DNA of 64,000 nt from Sisyra terminalis. Lineage: Eukaryota > Arthropoda > Insecta > Neuroptera > Sisyridae. Location: the NCBI GenBank assembly GCA_958496175.1, contig OY292274.1, forward strand, positions 65,730,630-65,794,629. Direction: 5' to 3'. Positions within the stretch are counted from its first letter, which is position 1. Each line of letters opens with the position of its first letter. Below, in pieces: positions 25,664 to 37,987 of the stretch. The notes beneath the pieces are model-generated. The model had not been told where the DNA came from and ran no database searches. It saw only the letters and a list, made by a program, of their open reading frames with translations. The position numbers and the translations under genes were made by a program.

Positions 25664-26180
25664 ATTTGAATAGTAAGTTTCGATGGATTATATTTGATGA
25701 ATAAGATTTTATGGATTGTCTTTTAACTATATTCATGCCAAAATATTATTCTTTCCCTTCAAGAACCAGAATTTACCATTTCACTGAAGTATTAAAAACA
25801 TATTTTCTTTGTACTTCAAATTAAATCAACTTTCAGGTCCCCAAAACGCAATTTGCGCTTGGCGCAAATTTGTTGTTGTAATTTAAAGAAAATTGCTGAA
25901 GATCGCTGTATGAAGCATATGAAAAACATCTTCCATTGGTTGTGGCCTTTTACAAGTGGTACCTAAACTTGATACCGGAACAAAGAACGCGAAAATAATC
26001 CAATAAAGTTTAAAGAAGCTAAGTTGGAGGAGTTATTGGATCAATATTCTTGCCAAAATTGATGATAAAATTCAGATCTCAGCTTTTATTAGATAAAGAA
26101 GACAATTCAGGTTGTATCGTAACTTAATCAGGCTTCTATATGTATGTTTGACACATTTTATAATTATTTTAATTTTTTTT

Positions 26181-26220
26181 GAAGCCTGATGAAGTTACGA
26201 TACGTTACGAAACGTAGCTA
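26181..26220 (+). ncRNA. Hammerhead-like motif, family H2, copy g
   Basis: AGC-CTGATGA-A-GTTACG-ATA-CGTTAC-GAA-ACGT-A-GCT. Helix I (AGC/GCT) is intact; helix II has one U-U mismatch. Lies at the 3' end of tandem unit 2. Confidence 0.6.
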
Positions 26221-26240
26221 ATTTGAATATTAAGAAACAT

Positions 26241-26486
26241 TACTTAAAAAAAAACGATCTTAAACAACCTAAATTGTCTTCATTCTTGCCCAAACTTAAG
26301 AAGAGTTGGCGGAAATACAAGAAGTGAATCAACAAGTGGTTTCAAACCATTTAAAGTCCATGAATGTGGTACATTCATACGTACGTACGTAAATAGGGAA
26401 ACTGGGTTCCATATGAACTTAGGTGAAGAAACGTCGTTTTCAACGAACAACTGCTGACTGATTTATTTAATATTTTTACTATTCAA
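26241..26486. other. Between hammerhead modules: CGTA run and AT-rich sequence
   Basis: Contains a short CGTACGTACGTA run near 26377 and the inverted-module arm beginning about 26455. No gene. Confidence 0.4.
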
Positions 26487-26488
26487 TT

Positions 26489-26527
26489 AGCTACGTTTCG
26501 TTACGTATCGTAACTTCATCAGGCTTC
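26489..26527 (-). ncRNA. Hammerhead-like motif, family H2, copy h
   Basis: Minus strand: AGC-CTGATGA-A-GTTACG-ATA-CGTAAC-GAA-ACGT-A-GCT. Helix II is a perfect six pairs and helix I three pairs; every core base is present. Faces copy i (26585-26618, plus), which has lost the first core C (TTGATGA) and has one helix II mismatch. Together they form a fold-back module. Confidence 0.7.
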
Positions 26528-26584
26528 TTGATTCAGAAAAAATATAATATTTTCAATTTAAATTCAATAAAAAAAAATTTCATT

Positions 26585-26618
26585 TTGATGAAGCTACGAT
26601 ACGTAACGAAACGTAGCT
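26585..26618 (+). ncRNA. Degenerate hammerhead-like motif, family H2, copy i
   Basis: Core reads TTGATGA, so the invariant first C is lost and it should be inactive. Helix II GCTACG/CGTAAC has one mismatch. GAA and ACGT-A-GCT are retained. Confidence 0.5.
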
Positions 26619-26689
26619 AATTGAATAGTAAAAATATTAAATAAAAAAACCGATCTTAAACAACCTGAATTGTCTTCTTATTTAAAAAA

Positions 26690-27012
26690 AAATAAAGCTG
26701 AGATCTGAATTTTATCATCTATTTGTGATTATTATTCACAAATTTTTAATCATCACAAACTTCGGTATTATGTTAATATTAAGCAATTATTTAATTAACT
26801 ATTATTTTTATTATATGGCATTTAAGTTTGGGTCAATTTCGAAGATTAAGCATGGCTCAATTGTGTTAATGAAACGTGGACCAATCGTGGCAACCACGCT
26901 TGGTCCCAAGATTGGGCCTATCCTGAGCCCATTATGCTTTCCTTTCTGGAATAATGTATTGAGATAAAATTAAAAAGAAATAGATGATAAAATTCAGATC
27001 TCAGCTTTTATT
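26690..27012. repeat. Spacer between two inverted H2 modules, with a 24-bp degenerate minisatellite
   Basis: Bounded by the inverted sequences GCTGAGATCTGAATTTTATC (26697) and its mirror ending near 27004. Inside, 26824-26919 reads as four diverged 24-bp units in one frame, pattern Lys-x-Gly-Ser/Pro-Ile repeated. It can also fold: GGACCAA-T-CGTGG-CAA-CCACG-C-TTGGTCC at about 26878-26908. Function unknown; it may be a relic of a larger element. Confidence 0.45.
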
Positions 27013-27250
27013 AAATAAGAAGACAATTCTGGTTGTTTAAGATCGTTTTTTTTTTAATTAATATTTTTTAAAATTCAAATTAGCTACGTTTCGTTACGTA
27101 TCATAACTTCATCAGGCTTCTTGAAACACAAAAAACATAATATTTTCAATTTAAATTCAATGAAGTTACTATACGTAACGAAACGTAGGTAATTTCAATA
27201 TTAAGAAATATTAAATAAAAAAAAAACGATTTTAAACAACCTGAATTGTC
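27013..27250. repeat. Fold-back H2 module with copies j (minus) and k (plus)
   Basis: Flanked by GACAATTCTGGTTGTTTAAG (27021) and its mirror near 27235. Copy j (27082-27119, minus) has AGC-CTGATGA-A-GTTATG-ATA-CGTAAC-GAA-ACGT-A-GCT; one helix II pair is a U-G wobble and the motif is otherwise complete. Copy k (27158-27190) keeps only helix II, GAA and ACGT, having lost the CTGATGA core. Confidence 0.65.
27082..27119 (-). ncRNA. Hammerhead-like motif, family H2, copy j
   Basis: Core, helix I (AGC/GCT), helix III (ACGT) and the UH site are intact; helix II has one wobble pair. A plausible active copy. Confidence 0.65.
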
Positions 27251-29829
27251 TTCATATTTATTAGAAAGAAAAACATAAAACAGATATCATGATTTTGTTG
27301 CCCTGGTTTGTCCCCCCCTCTTTAGATGTAAGGCTTAATGTAAGTAAAAAAGATAGATAAATAGGATAGGGCTAAATCTAAAAAAACTTCAATTGAAATT
27401 CCAGAGGAAAAACTGCTATCCCTTCTATTCCTTTGTAGCCCAAAATTTTCAGGGTGGACTTCAAATCTCCACAATTGCTCGAATATCAAGTGTTTCAATT
27501 TGATTACTTCTTTAATATACAACAAACCATAAATATTAAACAACGCAAAAATGTGACCTCTGAAATTGGAACTCTAATTTTGCATCAATTTTTATATTAA
27601 AAAAATAAAAAAATTTGAATTTTTATGACAAATAAAATCAATGTTTTAAGCAGTTAACCCTTCCATATGTTACACTATTCAAAAACAATCTAAAGCTTTT
27701 GGCATTAACGTTTAAGCTTTAACCACTTTCTGGGCAAAATTAAATTATATTTTTAACAAATTCCATAAAAATTTATTTTTAAAAAAAAATACCTAATTTG
27801 GATCGAGACTCCAACCACTTCCACATTGTCGAATATATAATGGATTTCCTATTTTTTAACCAATTAATATTCCAACATTAAAATCAATTATGAAAATTTT
27901 AATGAACCATTTAGCCACATTGGGCCACCTGAAGTGCCCATTTTTAGACAATTTCACACATCAAAACAGACAAATAAAACGAATATAATTTAATCTATAA
28001 ACTTTATAGTATAATAAAAATGTGAAACTTTGCTGTAAATAATAAAAATAAAATGATATCTTACTTTAAAAATTCAGGGAAGGAATACAATAGCTGCAAT
28101 GGTTGAACACAGTCCACAAACTAATTTTTATATTTACAAATTTAAAATACATTTGTGCTATTCGTTGGATAAAATTTAAACTCAAATATTTAATCCCACA
28201 AATTCATTCAACGATTTAATCAAAAATGTGTACGAAATTACAAGGATAGATTAAATTACTTATCTATATTTCATTTTACATAAAAAATAAACAAGAAAAT
28301 TAGTTCGCAATGTAAATATAAAGTACTGTTTTATATATGAAATCAAACAAAGCACGTTTTTTTTACAAAATTCTGTAAATACTTTTTTTGTTCTTGCAGT
28401 GGATAAAACCAGGGCCGTCGCGGGTGGGCCTCAAAAGAATTTCATCGGTGGAATACCAAAAGTGGCAAATTGGCAATAGATTTTATGGGACTTTTATCAA
28501 TGATATTTCAAGAAAAAGTGAAAATTTATCGATAATTGGAGTGCCCTACGATTAAATCTAGAAAATAAATTGACAAAAAACCAACCTTTTGGAATATAAT
28601 TTTTTTTTTACTTCCGGAACTTATGTGGAAAGTTCAAAAAGACGAGGTACAGTAACACGAATGGAACTTTCAATTTGAACTTCACTAAAAGTATTGTTAA
28701 TCATTTCACTTTAGGTATTCACCAAAACTATAACTAAATTGTCAAAAAAACAAATATTTGGAATTTTAAGTCATTAATGACAAATATTTTTTTTTTTTGG
28801 AATATGAAATCAAGGTGAAAATGTTGATTTTTTGATATTGAAAAAAAATATATATTTCATTGCATTTTGTATTATTTTAGTGAGTAGTACAGGAAAATGC
28901 AAAAAATCAATAGATTTTTGGAAATAAAAATATTACGAAAGTGTTTATTATGAATAAACGATTTTAAATTGGCCGCCAAGTGGATAAGGTAGATCGTGTA
29001 AGAAAACTAAAATTACCGACAAGAAACAATTTTTTTTAAATCATAAGGAAAATATCGAAAATATTTTCTTTCATCTATTAAAAAAATAATTAAGTAATTT
29101 TATTGGTTTTATTTTGAGTACAAATTCGAAAATCTTAGTATTATTGTTATTATTTTTTATTTTAAATCAAAATATAAGTAGGAAACATAGGAAACTACTT
29201 TCTTGGCAAAGCTTACAAGAAGTGACAAGAAGTTAGTACCGTTAATACCTAAAAAAACAGTGTTGCCAACAAAAATGATTGGTATGAATATAGGCTTATT
29301 TGAGTTTGGAATTAAATGTAAAACAAAAGGAGCGCGGCATTGTTTCAAAGCAATAATCGAATCAAAAACCACGTGGAAAAAAAATTGAAATTATTTCCAT
29401 GTAAGTATAAACTTTGAAAGTTTAAAAGTAATTATTTTGTACATTAATTTATTTTTAGATTTTCCAGACAAATAAATGGATAAATTATAAAGTTTTAAGG
29501 ACAATATCATGTGTTACAAGGAAGTTAATGAAGAAAAAAAGATTTTCCCTTAAAATAAACCAAAGGTGAAACATAATAAATACCTAATGGATTGGAAAAT
29601 TAAATTTGATTTAGTATCAACAACTTTCTATTTAAAAATTTCGACTTATAAAATTTAAAAATATGAAATACCAAATGATAAAAAAATCAGCTATGGATGA
29701 AGAAAAAAGCATTCCCATTTAAAATACAAGAAAAATTTCAGTCTTAAGTTATACAAACAACCCTTAATTATTTAAAAATGTGGACAAGAATATCAATTTA
29801 AACTTCTTTCATTGTAGAGGATAACTACC
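27251..29829. other. Intronic sequence, no firm gene
   Basis: AT-rich. Open frames on both strands overlap at 29157-29390. The plus one begins MAKLTRSDKKLVP and has a mildly coding-like composition, but I recognise no family and see no splice sites that would place it in a gene. A CAGGGCCGTCGCGGG word at 28410 resembles a DNA-transposon end without a visible partner. Confidence 0.4.
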
Positions 29830-29837
29830 CTTTAGAC

Positions 29838-30056
29838 CAGCAGTTCCTAACCTTTTTCAGCCGCGGACCCCCAAGGAAATCAAGCATAATACCAAGGACC
29901 CCTGAGTGAAAAAAAAGATGCAATTTTCGGACAATATTATATTTTAGTATTCCTTCATTAAATTAAAAAACAAAATTTTTCAAACGGGACCGTGGACCCC
30001 CAAACATAGGCTCGCGGACACCCAGGGGTCCGCGAACCACAAGTTGGGTAACAATG
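29838..30056. mobile_element. 219-bp hAT-type MITE
   Basis: Ends CAGCAGTTCCTAACC and GTTGGGTAACAATG are the inverted CAGTGGTTCCCAACC-type terminus of a widespread hAT family. Flanks CTTTAGAC (29830-29837) and CTTTAGGC (30057-30064) match at 7 of 8. Unusually GC-rich for the window (CCGCGGACCCCCAAG and mirror). Confidence 0.88.
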
Positions 30057-30064
30057 CTTTAGGC

Positions 30065-31587
30065 CATCTTGTCTGATACATCTAGAATGTAAGTATAGTA
30101 AAGTACCGAAAAAATTCTGGTTTTAATTTTTTATGAAAAATTTATTCTTAGAGAACAGCTGCGCCACTGATTTCCATTAGCGAAGCTCTTAATGAGATAA
30201 ATTATTAAAATGAAAAATTGTTGGAAAAGTGGAAAAATACTAGAAGAAGTTGTATAAGAAAATAATATGGAAAATGATATAAAAGATAAAGGTGCGGATA
30301 TTTCAAGACAAGTGCCTTTTCGACTTAAACACAAATTAGTTATTAATGACAAACTAAAATTATGGTTTAGATCAAATATTCTGTAAAATAAACGAACCTT
30401 ATAAAAGGAGGGAGCAAATAATTAATAATTTTAAGTAAGTAAATTAAATATTTTGTCTACTTAATACATGTGATCTAAAATTGAATTTAAACCCATTTAT
30501 TGCTATATTTTGTTCTACCAGATAATTCTTTGCTAAACGAATAAAATCACTCCAAGGAAATTTAACCATAAGGCAAGTGGTGGAAGGAAAAAAGCGTAAT
30601 ATTTATTGAACTTGAAAAGATTTACAGAAGACAAAGAGGTATACTTTTTTTTTGGTAAACCAACCTACATTATAAGCAAAGCATGGCTGGAAAATTTGTA
30701 TATGAAGAACAATCTAAGCAGAAATTATTATATTTAAAGCCGTACTATAGTAAAAATCAGCCTTACTATAGTAGAACCGTACTATATCAGAAAGCCGTAC
30801 CGTAGACCATTACCAAACCTTAGTATATGCAGTGGCGAATTTAGATACCATTTCGCCCTATGCCGCTATTGTTACATAACAAAGATAGTTATGAAAATAA
30901 AAGATCTAATTTTCAAATATTTAAATTAGTAATTAATTTTAACAAAATTTCTTGTGAATTTAAATATATTTTTTACTTGGGCTCTATTAACTCACTTTGT
31001 TAGTTTGTAAAGTATGAAATTTTTAATCTAACTTTTCACCAACTTCCCATAATTTTGTCGTACTGAATTTTGGCACATCTGCTTACTCTCATGAACCCGT
31101 TATAAAATTCAATAACCACCAAGTATTTCTACTTTGATTAAATATTTAACTTTAAATGACAACAATCAGTTAATTCAAATTTGAGACAATGATTGAGAAA
31201 ATTGATATTAAAAATATATTGAAAGACTAAGTAGGTTAATAATAAATTTATGAACTGAATCTTATTACCGATTGCACAATCGATTTTAAGACGATATTAG
31301 CCAATTAATGAGGATCGTAAGCTATCTAGTTGAGTATCAAAGCAAGGGCCTTGGCGTAAATCCATCACTGAGTATAGACCATAGTAATTTATATTATATG
31401 GCAACTATAAACATCGTAATTTCTGGTAAAAAATTTTCTTCGTTTCCTAGATCAAACTTAACGATTTTATATTAAATATAGCAGTGAATATTTTACTTTA
31501 AAAAAATCTTTTTTAGGACTTTCATAAATTCACAACTATTCAGAATGAATTCCCAATCGGAGGCAGCTGGAAATATTGGATCTACAG
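30065..31587. other. Intronic sequence, nothing firm
   Basis: Contains a few degenerate copies of GCCGTACTATAGTA near 30735-30800 and an isolated CAGTGGCGAATTTAG end-like word at 30830. No gene. Confidence 0.4.
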
Positions 31588-32606
31588 TAGAATGATTAAA
31601 AAAAAATGATGAATTTTTTTTTCTTAATTATATCGAAAATATTGTTAGGAATGACAAAAAAAAATCCTGTGAAAGTTTAAGCTCCTAATATTTATTGTAA
31701 GAGGTGCCGCATCGCAAATTTTGATTTTCCATTTAAATAACATGGCAACAATATTCTCTTGCACTTTGGAATATTATAGCTCACGTTGGTGACAATATTT
31801 CAGGATGACCAAGGTATATTCTTGTAGACAATTGAACGATCTACAAAAAAGGTCTTGTACAAGTTTTTGATATATTTATTCCTTCAAAAGTTATTCGAGG
31901 TCAAAGTTGAACTAAAGAGAAATTTTAATATTTTTTCAATTTTTTCACGCAACCATCAATTTTATGAGAAAATTTTGTAGAGCACTTTTTTACTATAACT
32001 TATCTCTATAAAAGTTTTTGATATTTTTCACAGGTCCGAAGTTATTTGCATTAAACAGAAAATATTTGTAATTTTATTGCTTTAAATTAATAATATTCCG
32101 TGAATTATTATATTTTTAACATAAAAAATATTTTTTTTTATTACTAAGAACATGTAAATATATCAAAAACTTTTATAGAGATAAGTTATTGGAAAATAAG
32201 TGCTATACAAAAAGTTTCCTATAAAATTTTCTCATAAAATTAATGGTTTCGTCAAAAAATTGAAAAAAAAAAATTTCTTTAGTTCAACTTTGACCTCGAA
32301 TTACTTTTGAAGGAATAAATATATCAAAAACTTGTTGAAGATCTTTTTTGTAGATCGTTCAATTTTCTACTAGAATATATTTTAGTCATTCCGAAATATT
32401 GTCACCAACATGAGCTAGAAAATTCCAAAGTGCAAAGGAATATTGTTCCTATGTTATTTAAATGGAAAATCGAAATTTGCGATGCGGCACCTCTTAATAT
32501 TAATATGAAGAGTTTAAACTTTTACAGGATTTTTTTTGGTCATTTTCAACAATATTTTCGATATAAATAAGAAAAAAAATCATCATTTTTTTTTTGAATC
32601 AGTCTA
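31588..32606. mobile_element. Fold-back element family A, copy 4
   Basis: Ends TAGAATGATTA (drifted) and AATCAGTCTA. About 1.02 kb with the standard two ~480-bp inverted arms, each with the subterminal shared block. No matching 8-bp flanks visible. Confidence 0.88.
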
Positions 32607-33559
32607 GTCATCATTTTTTTAGAATCAATAATTGATTCTAGAACCAAAACTAATTTAGACCAATTAATGATCAAAATCTTTATGTAATTTAAAAAAAAAT
32701 CGCTCTTTTGTTATACTATAACACTAAAATCGGTGCATTTATTTGGTTCTTATATCTTCGATTTATCTACTTGCAAAAACCAAAAAACAACACTTTTAGT
32801 GATATAATGTGACCCTGTTAATGTGAAATACGCACGTAGTTGAATGTTGATATAAATATAACTAGTCTATTTATTTTCAATTTTTTTAAATAGATTGAAA
32901 GAAAAAAACCAACGTAATCACTTCTAATCGAAATAAAATACTCTTCAATTGACCTATAAATTTTCAAAATGCAAACAAGACATTTGTTGGTCAAATTACG
33001 AAATCATATTTGAAAAAGTCACAAACTAATTGAATAAAAAAAATTATGTTCAAATGAAAGCTCAAGGCCTACAAAATTGGAACAACAAATGGTTCAAAAA
33101 AAAAATGTTTTTCTTTGAAAATAGATATTAAGATTTGCATAGATTAAAATGATCAATTTTTTATGTATAGGATTAATCTATATTTGATGATAAATATAGA
33201 AAAAATGGGGATCTCCAAATTGGGAGTTCACTGAAGAATACCAATTTTAATTTAATGTTCAGTTGATAGAAATATTAAGTAATTAACACTAAACAAATTT
33301 TGGGTGTAAGAAGACAATTGATTTTTTAAATACCTCAGAAATATTGACGTAAAACTATTGTTGAATCACTATATTGCATGCACTGAATATTTTCTTATAT
33401 TAATCTGAACTAATAATTGATATTTCAAATCAATCTGTAATCAAAAATGTAATCACAAAGTATAAATTTCAAGTATTTCTTGAATTCTCTTCAATGTTTT
33501 CACTGCATAAATATATCATTTCTCCGATAACTAATGCAAATAATAACTTATAACTATTC
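32607..33559. other. Intronic sequence, nothing recognised
   Basis: AT-rich with no coding, RNA or repeat signal noticed. Confidence 0.4.
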
Positions 33560-34335
33560 AATTGGTATTAGTTATCAAGAAGAAATTTCTAGTTTGGTGG
33601 ATTTCCAGAAGCATCTTAAAATTGTTTTCTGCAATAGTTTCAAAAAAACATTTGGGGAGGGGGGGGGTATTTCGTAAAAAAAATTACAATTCTAATACTG
33701 GTTTTTCAGAATTTATCTACAAATGTTTCAAAAGAATTAAGCATAGAAAGCATTATATCAAAGAAAATGAAGAAGGACCTTGTTGGGAAATTTCATCAAC
33801 AATTGGGGGTTTAAATAAGAGAAGAGAGATAGCTAATTCCTGGCATAAATTCATTTGGTTGATTATCTTCAAATTGGTCGATTAAGGGTAAGATTTAATT
33901 TTTTAGTAGACCACGTACAGGATTAATTTACAGTATTAATAGTATCTATCAAACGAGGAATTGTTTTTTCAAGAAGCATTTGAAAATTGTTTCCTAAAAT
34001 AATTCCATAACCATTTGGTAGTTTCACAGAATTTTTTTATGAGTCTAATATTGGTTTTTCAGAATTTATGGATATACAAATGTTCCCAAAGAATGAATCA
34101 TAGAAAGCATTGTTTTAAAGGATGAACCAAGGAAATGTAGAAGGACCTTGTTGGGAAATTTCATCAAGAATTGGGAATCGGTTTAAATAAGAGAGGAAAG
34201 ATTAATAATTTTTGGCATAAATTCATTTGCTTGATTATCTTCAAGTTGGTCGGTAAAGGGTGAAATTTAATTTTTTTTAACATGGCTTATATAGTAGACC
34301 ACGTACAGTATCAATAGTTTCTATCAATAAGGAAT
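33560..34335. repeat. Diverged direct tandem duplication, ~370-390-bp unit
   Basis: GAAGGACCTTGTTGGGAAAT occurs near 33770 and 34140, and GTAGACCACGTACAG near 33905 and 34297. A 107-codon open frame in copy 1 (33562-33885, MVLVIKKKFLVWW...) is broken in copy 2 and shows no known family. I treat it as chance or as a decayed transposon piece. Confidence 0.8.
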
Positions 34336-34366
34336 TGCTCCCTAAAAACATATAGAAATTGAAATA

Positions 34367-34593
34367 CAGTGTAATCTCACTAATCCGGTACTATTAATAA
34401 CCGAAGAGTGCCGGATTATTGGAATATTCGGAATCCTGGAATATAGTGAAAAAGTCATAGGTAATGAATAAAATAAAGCATTTCATAGAGGGAATAAAAG
34501 TAGTGGGGAGCGGGAGCCGTGGGGGAGGAGGGAGGGTGCCGGATTATTGAACATACCGATCTATCGAAATGCCGCATTAGTGAGACTATACTG
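34367..34593. mobile_element. 227-bp pogo-like MITE with TA duplication
   Basis: Starts CAGTGTAATCTCACTAATCC and ends TTAGTGAGACTATACTG, a mirror image, with TA on each side. Internal GTGCCGGATTATTG repeats are typical of pogo/Tigger-type elements. No coding capacity. Confidence 0.88.
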
Positions 34594-34638
34594 TATTATA
34601 AACCGGAAATACTTCTATGAAAAATGCACTATGCTCTC

Positions 34639-35651
34639 TAGACTGATTCAAAGAAAATTATGAATTCTTTTTTCTTAATTATATCGAAAATATTGTTGGG
34701 AATGACAAAAAAAATCCTGTGAAAGTTTAAGCTCTTGATATTAATATTAAGAGGTGCCGCATCGCAAATTTCGATTTTTCATTTAAATAAGATGGGAACA
34801 ATATTCTCTTGCACATTGGAATTTTATAGCTCACGTTGGTGACAATATTTCGGAATGACCAAGATATATTCTTGTAGAAAATTGAACGATCTACAAAAAA
34901 GGTCTCGGACAAGTTTTTGATATATTTATTCCTTCAAAAGTTATTCGAGGTCAAATTTGAACTAAAGTGAAATTTTAATATTTTTTCAATTTTTTGTCGC
35001 AACCATCAATTTAATGAGAAAATTTTATAGGACATTTTTTGTAGAACACTTTTTTTCCTATAACTTATCTCTATAAAACTTTTTGATATTTTTCATAGGT
35101 CATAAGTTATGTGGATTAAACTGAAAATTCCCTGAATTATATTTTTTATTTTATTATAATTTTTTTTTTATTTTAATTAAATAACTTAGGACATGTGAAA
35201 AATATCAAAAACTTTTATAGAGATAAGTTATAGGAAAAAAGTGCACTACAAAAAAAGTCCTATAAAATTTTCTCATAAAATTGATGGCTGCGTCAAAAAA
35301 TTGAAAAAGTATTAAAATTTCTCTTTGGTTCAACTTTGACCTCGAATAACTTTTGAAAGAATAAATGTATCAAAAACTTGCTCGAGACTTTTTTTGTAGA
35401 TCGTTCAATTTTCTACAAGAATATACTTTGGTCATTCCGAAATATTGTCACCAACGTGAGCTATAAAATTCCAAAGTGCAAGAGAATATTTTTCCCATGT
35501 TATTTAAATGGAAAATCGAAATTTTCGATGCGACACCTCTTAATATTAATATTAAGAGCTTAAACTTTCACAGGATTTTTTTTTGTCATTCCCAACAATA
35601 TTTTCGATATAATTTAAAAAAAATCATCATTTTTTTTTTTGAGTCTGTCTA
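34639..35651. mobile_element. Fold-back element family A, copy 5
   Basis: Ends TAGACTGATTC and GAGTCTGTCTA, ~1.01 kb, two inverted ~480-bp arms with loop near 35130-35190. One of the best preserved copies. Confidence 0.92.
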
Positions 35652-37959
35652 GTGAACAGATATACTATCTGGCACCAATCTTGAACTTAATATTTTAACC
35701 GATAAAAGTTTTTAAGAGATTTTTTTTAAATTCTTGTACTTTGATTGTAAATCATTTTTATTACACCAAATTATCAAGACGACGTCAAGTTCTTTTGCCA
35801 TTTAGAGATGTATTATTTACAATGTAAATTTTGAAAAAAATTCAGATAAAATCCACGACCTTAGACTCAAAATGTTATCATCAGCGGACACTGATAGTGA
35901 CCACATTAAACAATCTATTTACCACGAATCGAATGTCCAACATTAGTAATTTAAAGATTCGACAAATTAAATAAATTATAATAATTGTAACATGTAATGA
36001 AATGAATAAGAAAAAATGAAGTTATTTAATATGATTTTTTCTTTTATAGATAATATCAGTTTTGAGAGGACATAAACGACATAAAGTAAGTATCCGGATG
36101 AAAATATGTTAGATAATTGTCGACCTCTGTATAAAAGGTTAAATTGCTTTATGATTTTAGGTAGTTTGAAATGAAAATTGAGAAGAAGAATATTTGGAAT
36201 TTAATTTTAAGAAACCAAAATGAAGGTCTTACATTGGTAGAGTTGATGAAATATTTTAAGCAAATAAAAGCCAAGATAAGAGGAATCTGGATACTATGAA
36301 AAGAGGAAAAAGAAATGGGTTTAGTGCTTACTAATGAATGTATTTTAGATAAAAAATTAAGTATAGTTATGCAATGATAAATTATTTTTTTTAGTTCCTT
36401 ATTTTTCATTTTAAGATGATATCTTGTTATAGATACCTACATTGTTAGAAAACGTGATGTTCTATAACAAAATGAAAGTTATTTTCAAATTTTAAGATTA
36501 ATTTTAATGGCATTGCAAAGTAAAGAGAAAAGATATCAACCAAACTTGGTTTTTAAGCCATCCAGGTTTACACAAACATAAACTGTTTATCCTTTTTTGT
36601 AATTTAATTTATGATTTTCGTTAATATTTGAAAATTAATCCTAACAGTGTGATAAAATCTTTGCAAACTTATGCTAATGCTAAGCCAATTTTAAATTTCA
36701 TATTTCATTCACAATGACGACTACTTGAGTTAATATTTGTGATTTTTTTTTTTACTCAAATTATTTGTTAAATCAATATTTGTTGGTTTTAAACACTGTT
36801 TTTGCAAACAAAGATGTTAATGGATTTTCTAAAAGTCCTTGCAAAGAGGTACAAACAAGTTACAAAAGTCCCAAAATTTTCCAAAGAACAAAATTTATGG
36901 ACAAATCCAAGTTCCATATGAAACATTATAATCTGAATTAACAAGTAATGTTTTTGTAGAATTCAAATAATCATTAAATAAGCCCAACAGAAGTTGGAAT
37001 AAAAGAATGATTTTTCAAATTTGGAAAACACAAATCTGAGTTTTTTGGTTCTTTAAAGAAGTCAACTCATTAGTTTGGCAGTCCTAAAGTATAGGATACT
37101 TTTAAGCAATGAACTTTTTTATAAAGAGTTATCTGAAGAAGTCAAATATATTGATCTTTAAGGACTTTCTTAAAAATAACGTAAGCAAAATATTTATTAA
37201 GTTAAAGAAGAAATATATCCATTATTTTATCGGAAGATTTTTCCATGAGTTCATACCTGTATTAAGGCGTTGTAATTAAGAATAATTTATGTACTTATAA
37301 ATGTTTATTGACACTTTAACTATTGATTTATTCAGTTCAAAGCAAAACTTCGTCGAAGATGGGGATGACCTAAAAAAAAAATATAAATACCTTTCCCAAT
37401 TTCCCTTTACTAGAGGTAAAATAACAATGAAAGTCTGGAGATTAAAACTATAAAAGGTATGTACAGTTTCAATACTTTAATAGCCTATCAAACATAATTG
37501 TAGTATTTTTCTATTGTAGCAATTTCAGTATAAATGTTCCAATCCGGGCTGGAAGACATCTATTATCGAAAATATCGATGAAACTTTGGAAGTAAACAAA
37601 ATAAGCAGAGATAAATATCGATCATAACAAAAAATTTTAAATCATTTATCGTTGATAAATAGTAATGTCATGAAATCGAACTTTTTAGAATCTAAATTTC
37701 TAAAAAATGTTCACCCCCCTAACATATTAGATGCCCTCGAGGGCATAGAAATTTTCAATAAAAAAATAAAGATATTGAATTGGGAAAATGGACCAATTTA
37801 GAGTTTGGCACTTTTCGGGTTGCTTACGAAGAATTTGGTGAAAGGAAAAAGAAGTGGAAACTCACCCCTTCCACCCTTCATAACAAAATTGCAAAAAGAC
37901 ACAAGCTCGACCTAAAAATTGAGATCAATCCTTGATTACTTTAGGACTCATCACATATC
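35652..37959. other. Intronic sequence, nothing recognised
   Basis: About 2.3 kb of AT-rich sequence. The 86-codon minus frame at 36149-36409 is of AT-random character. Confidence 0.4.
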
Positions 37960-37987
37960 AGTTACGTAGCGATTCAATACTATTTGA

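Larger units (their letters stand above)
24318..26240 (+). repeat. Tandem pair of ~550-bp units, each ending in a hammerhead-like motif (family H2 array)
   Basis: Unit 1 (24318-~25680) and unit 2 (~25692-26240) share ATAAGATTTTATGGATTGT, ACAAGTGGTACCTAAACTTG, GATGATAAAATTCAGATCTC and the terminal motif CCTGATGAAGTTACGATACG. Without the 822-bp insertion (24754-25575) and one copy of its target duplication, unit 1 is ~530 bp, like unit 2. Just before each plus-strand motif is a truncated inverted copy of its first half (24727-24752 and 26116-26137), which could fold back on it. Confidence 0.85.

Noticed and set aside
26470..26640. H2 modules as ordinary rho-independent-like or random hairpins
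   Set aside because: The internal palindromes are explained better by hammerhead helices II and III, because the unpaired core bases CTGATGA and GAA are kept at the right places in independent families.
29157..29390. Plus-strand MAKLTRSDKKLVP... frame as a small basic protein gene
   Set aside because: No family match, no splice sites, and an equally long frame on the opposite strand. Left as unassigned intron.
33562..33885. 107-codon frame as a gene
   Set aside because: The tandem copy of the same DNA has frameshifts and stops throughout, and no domain is recognisable.
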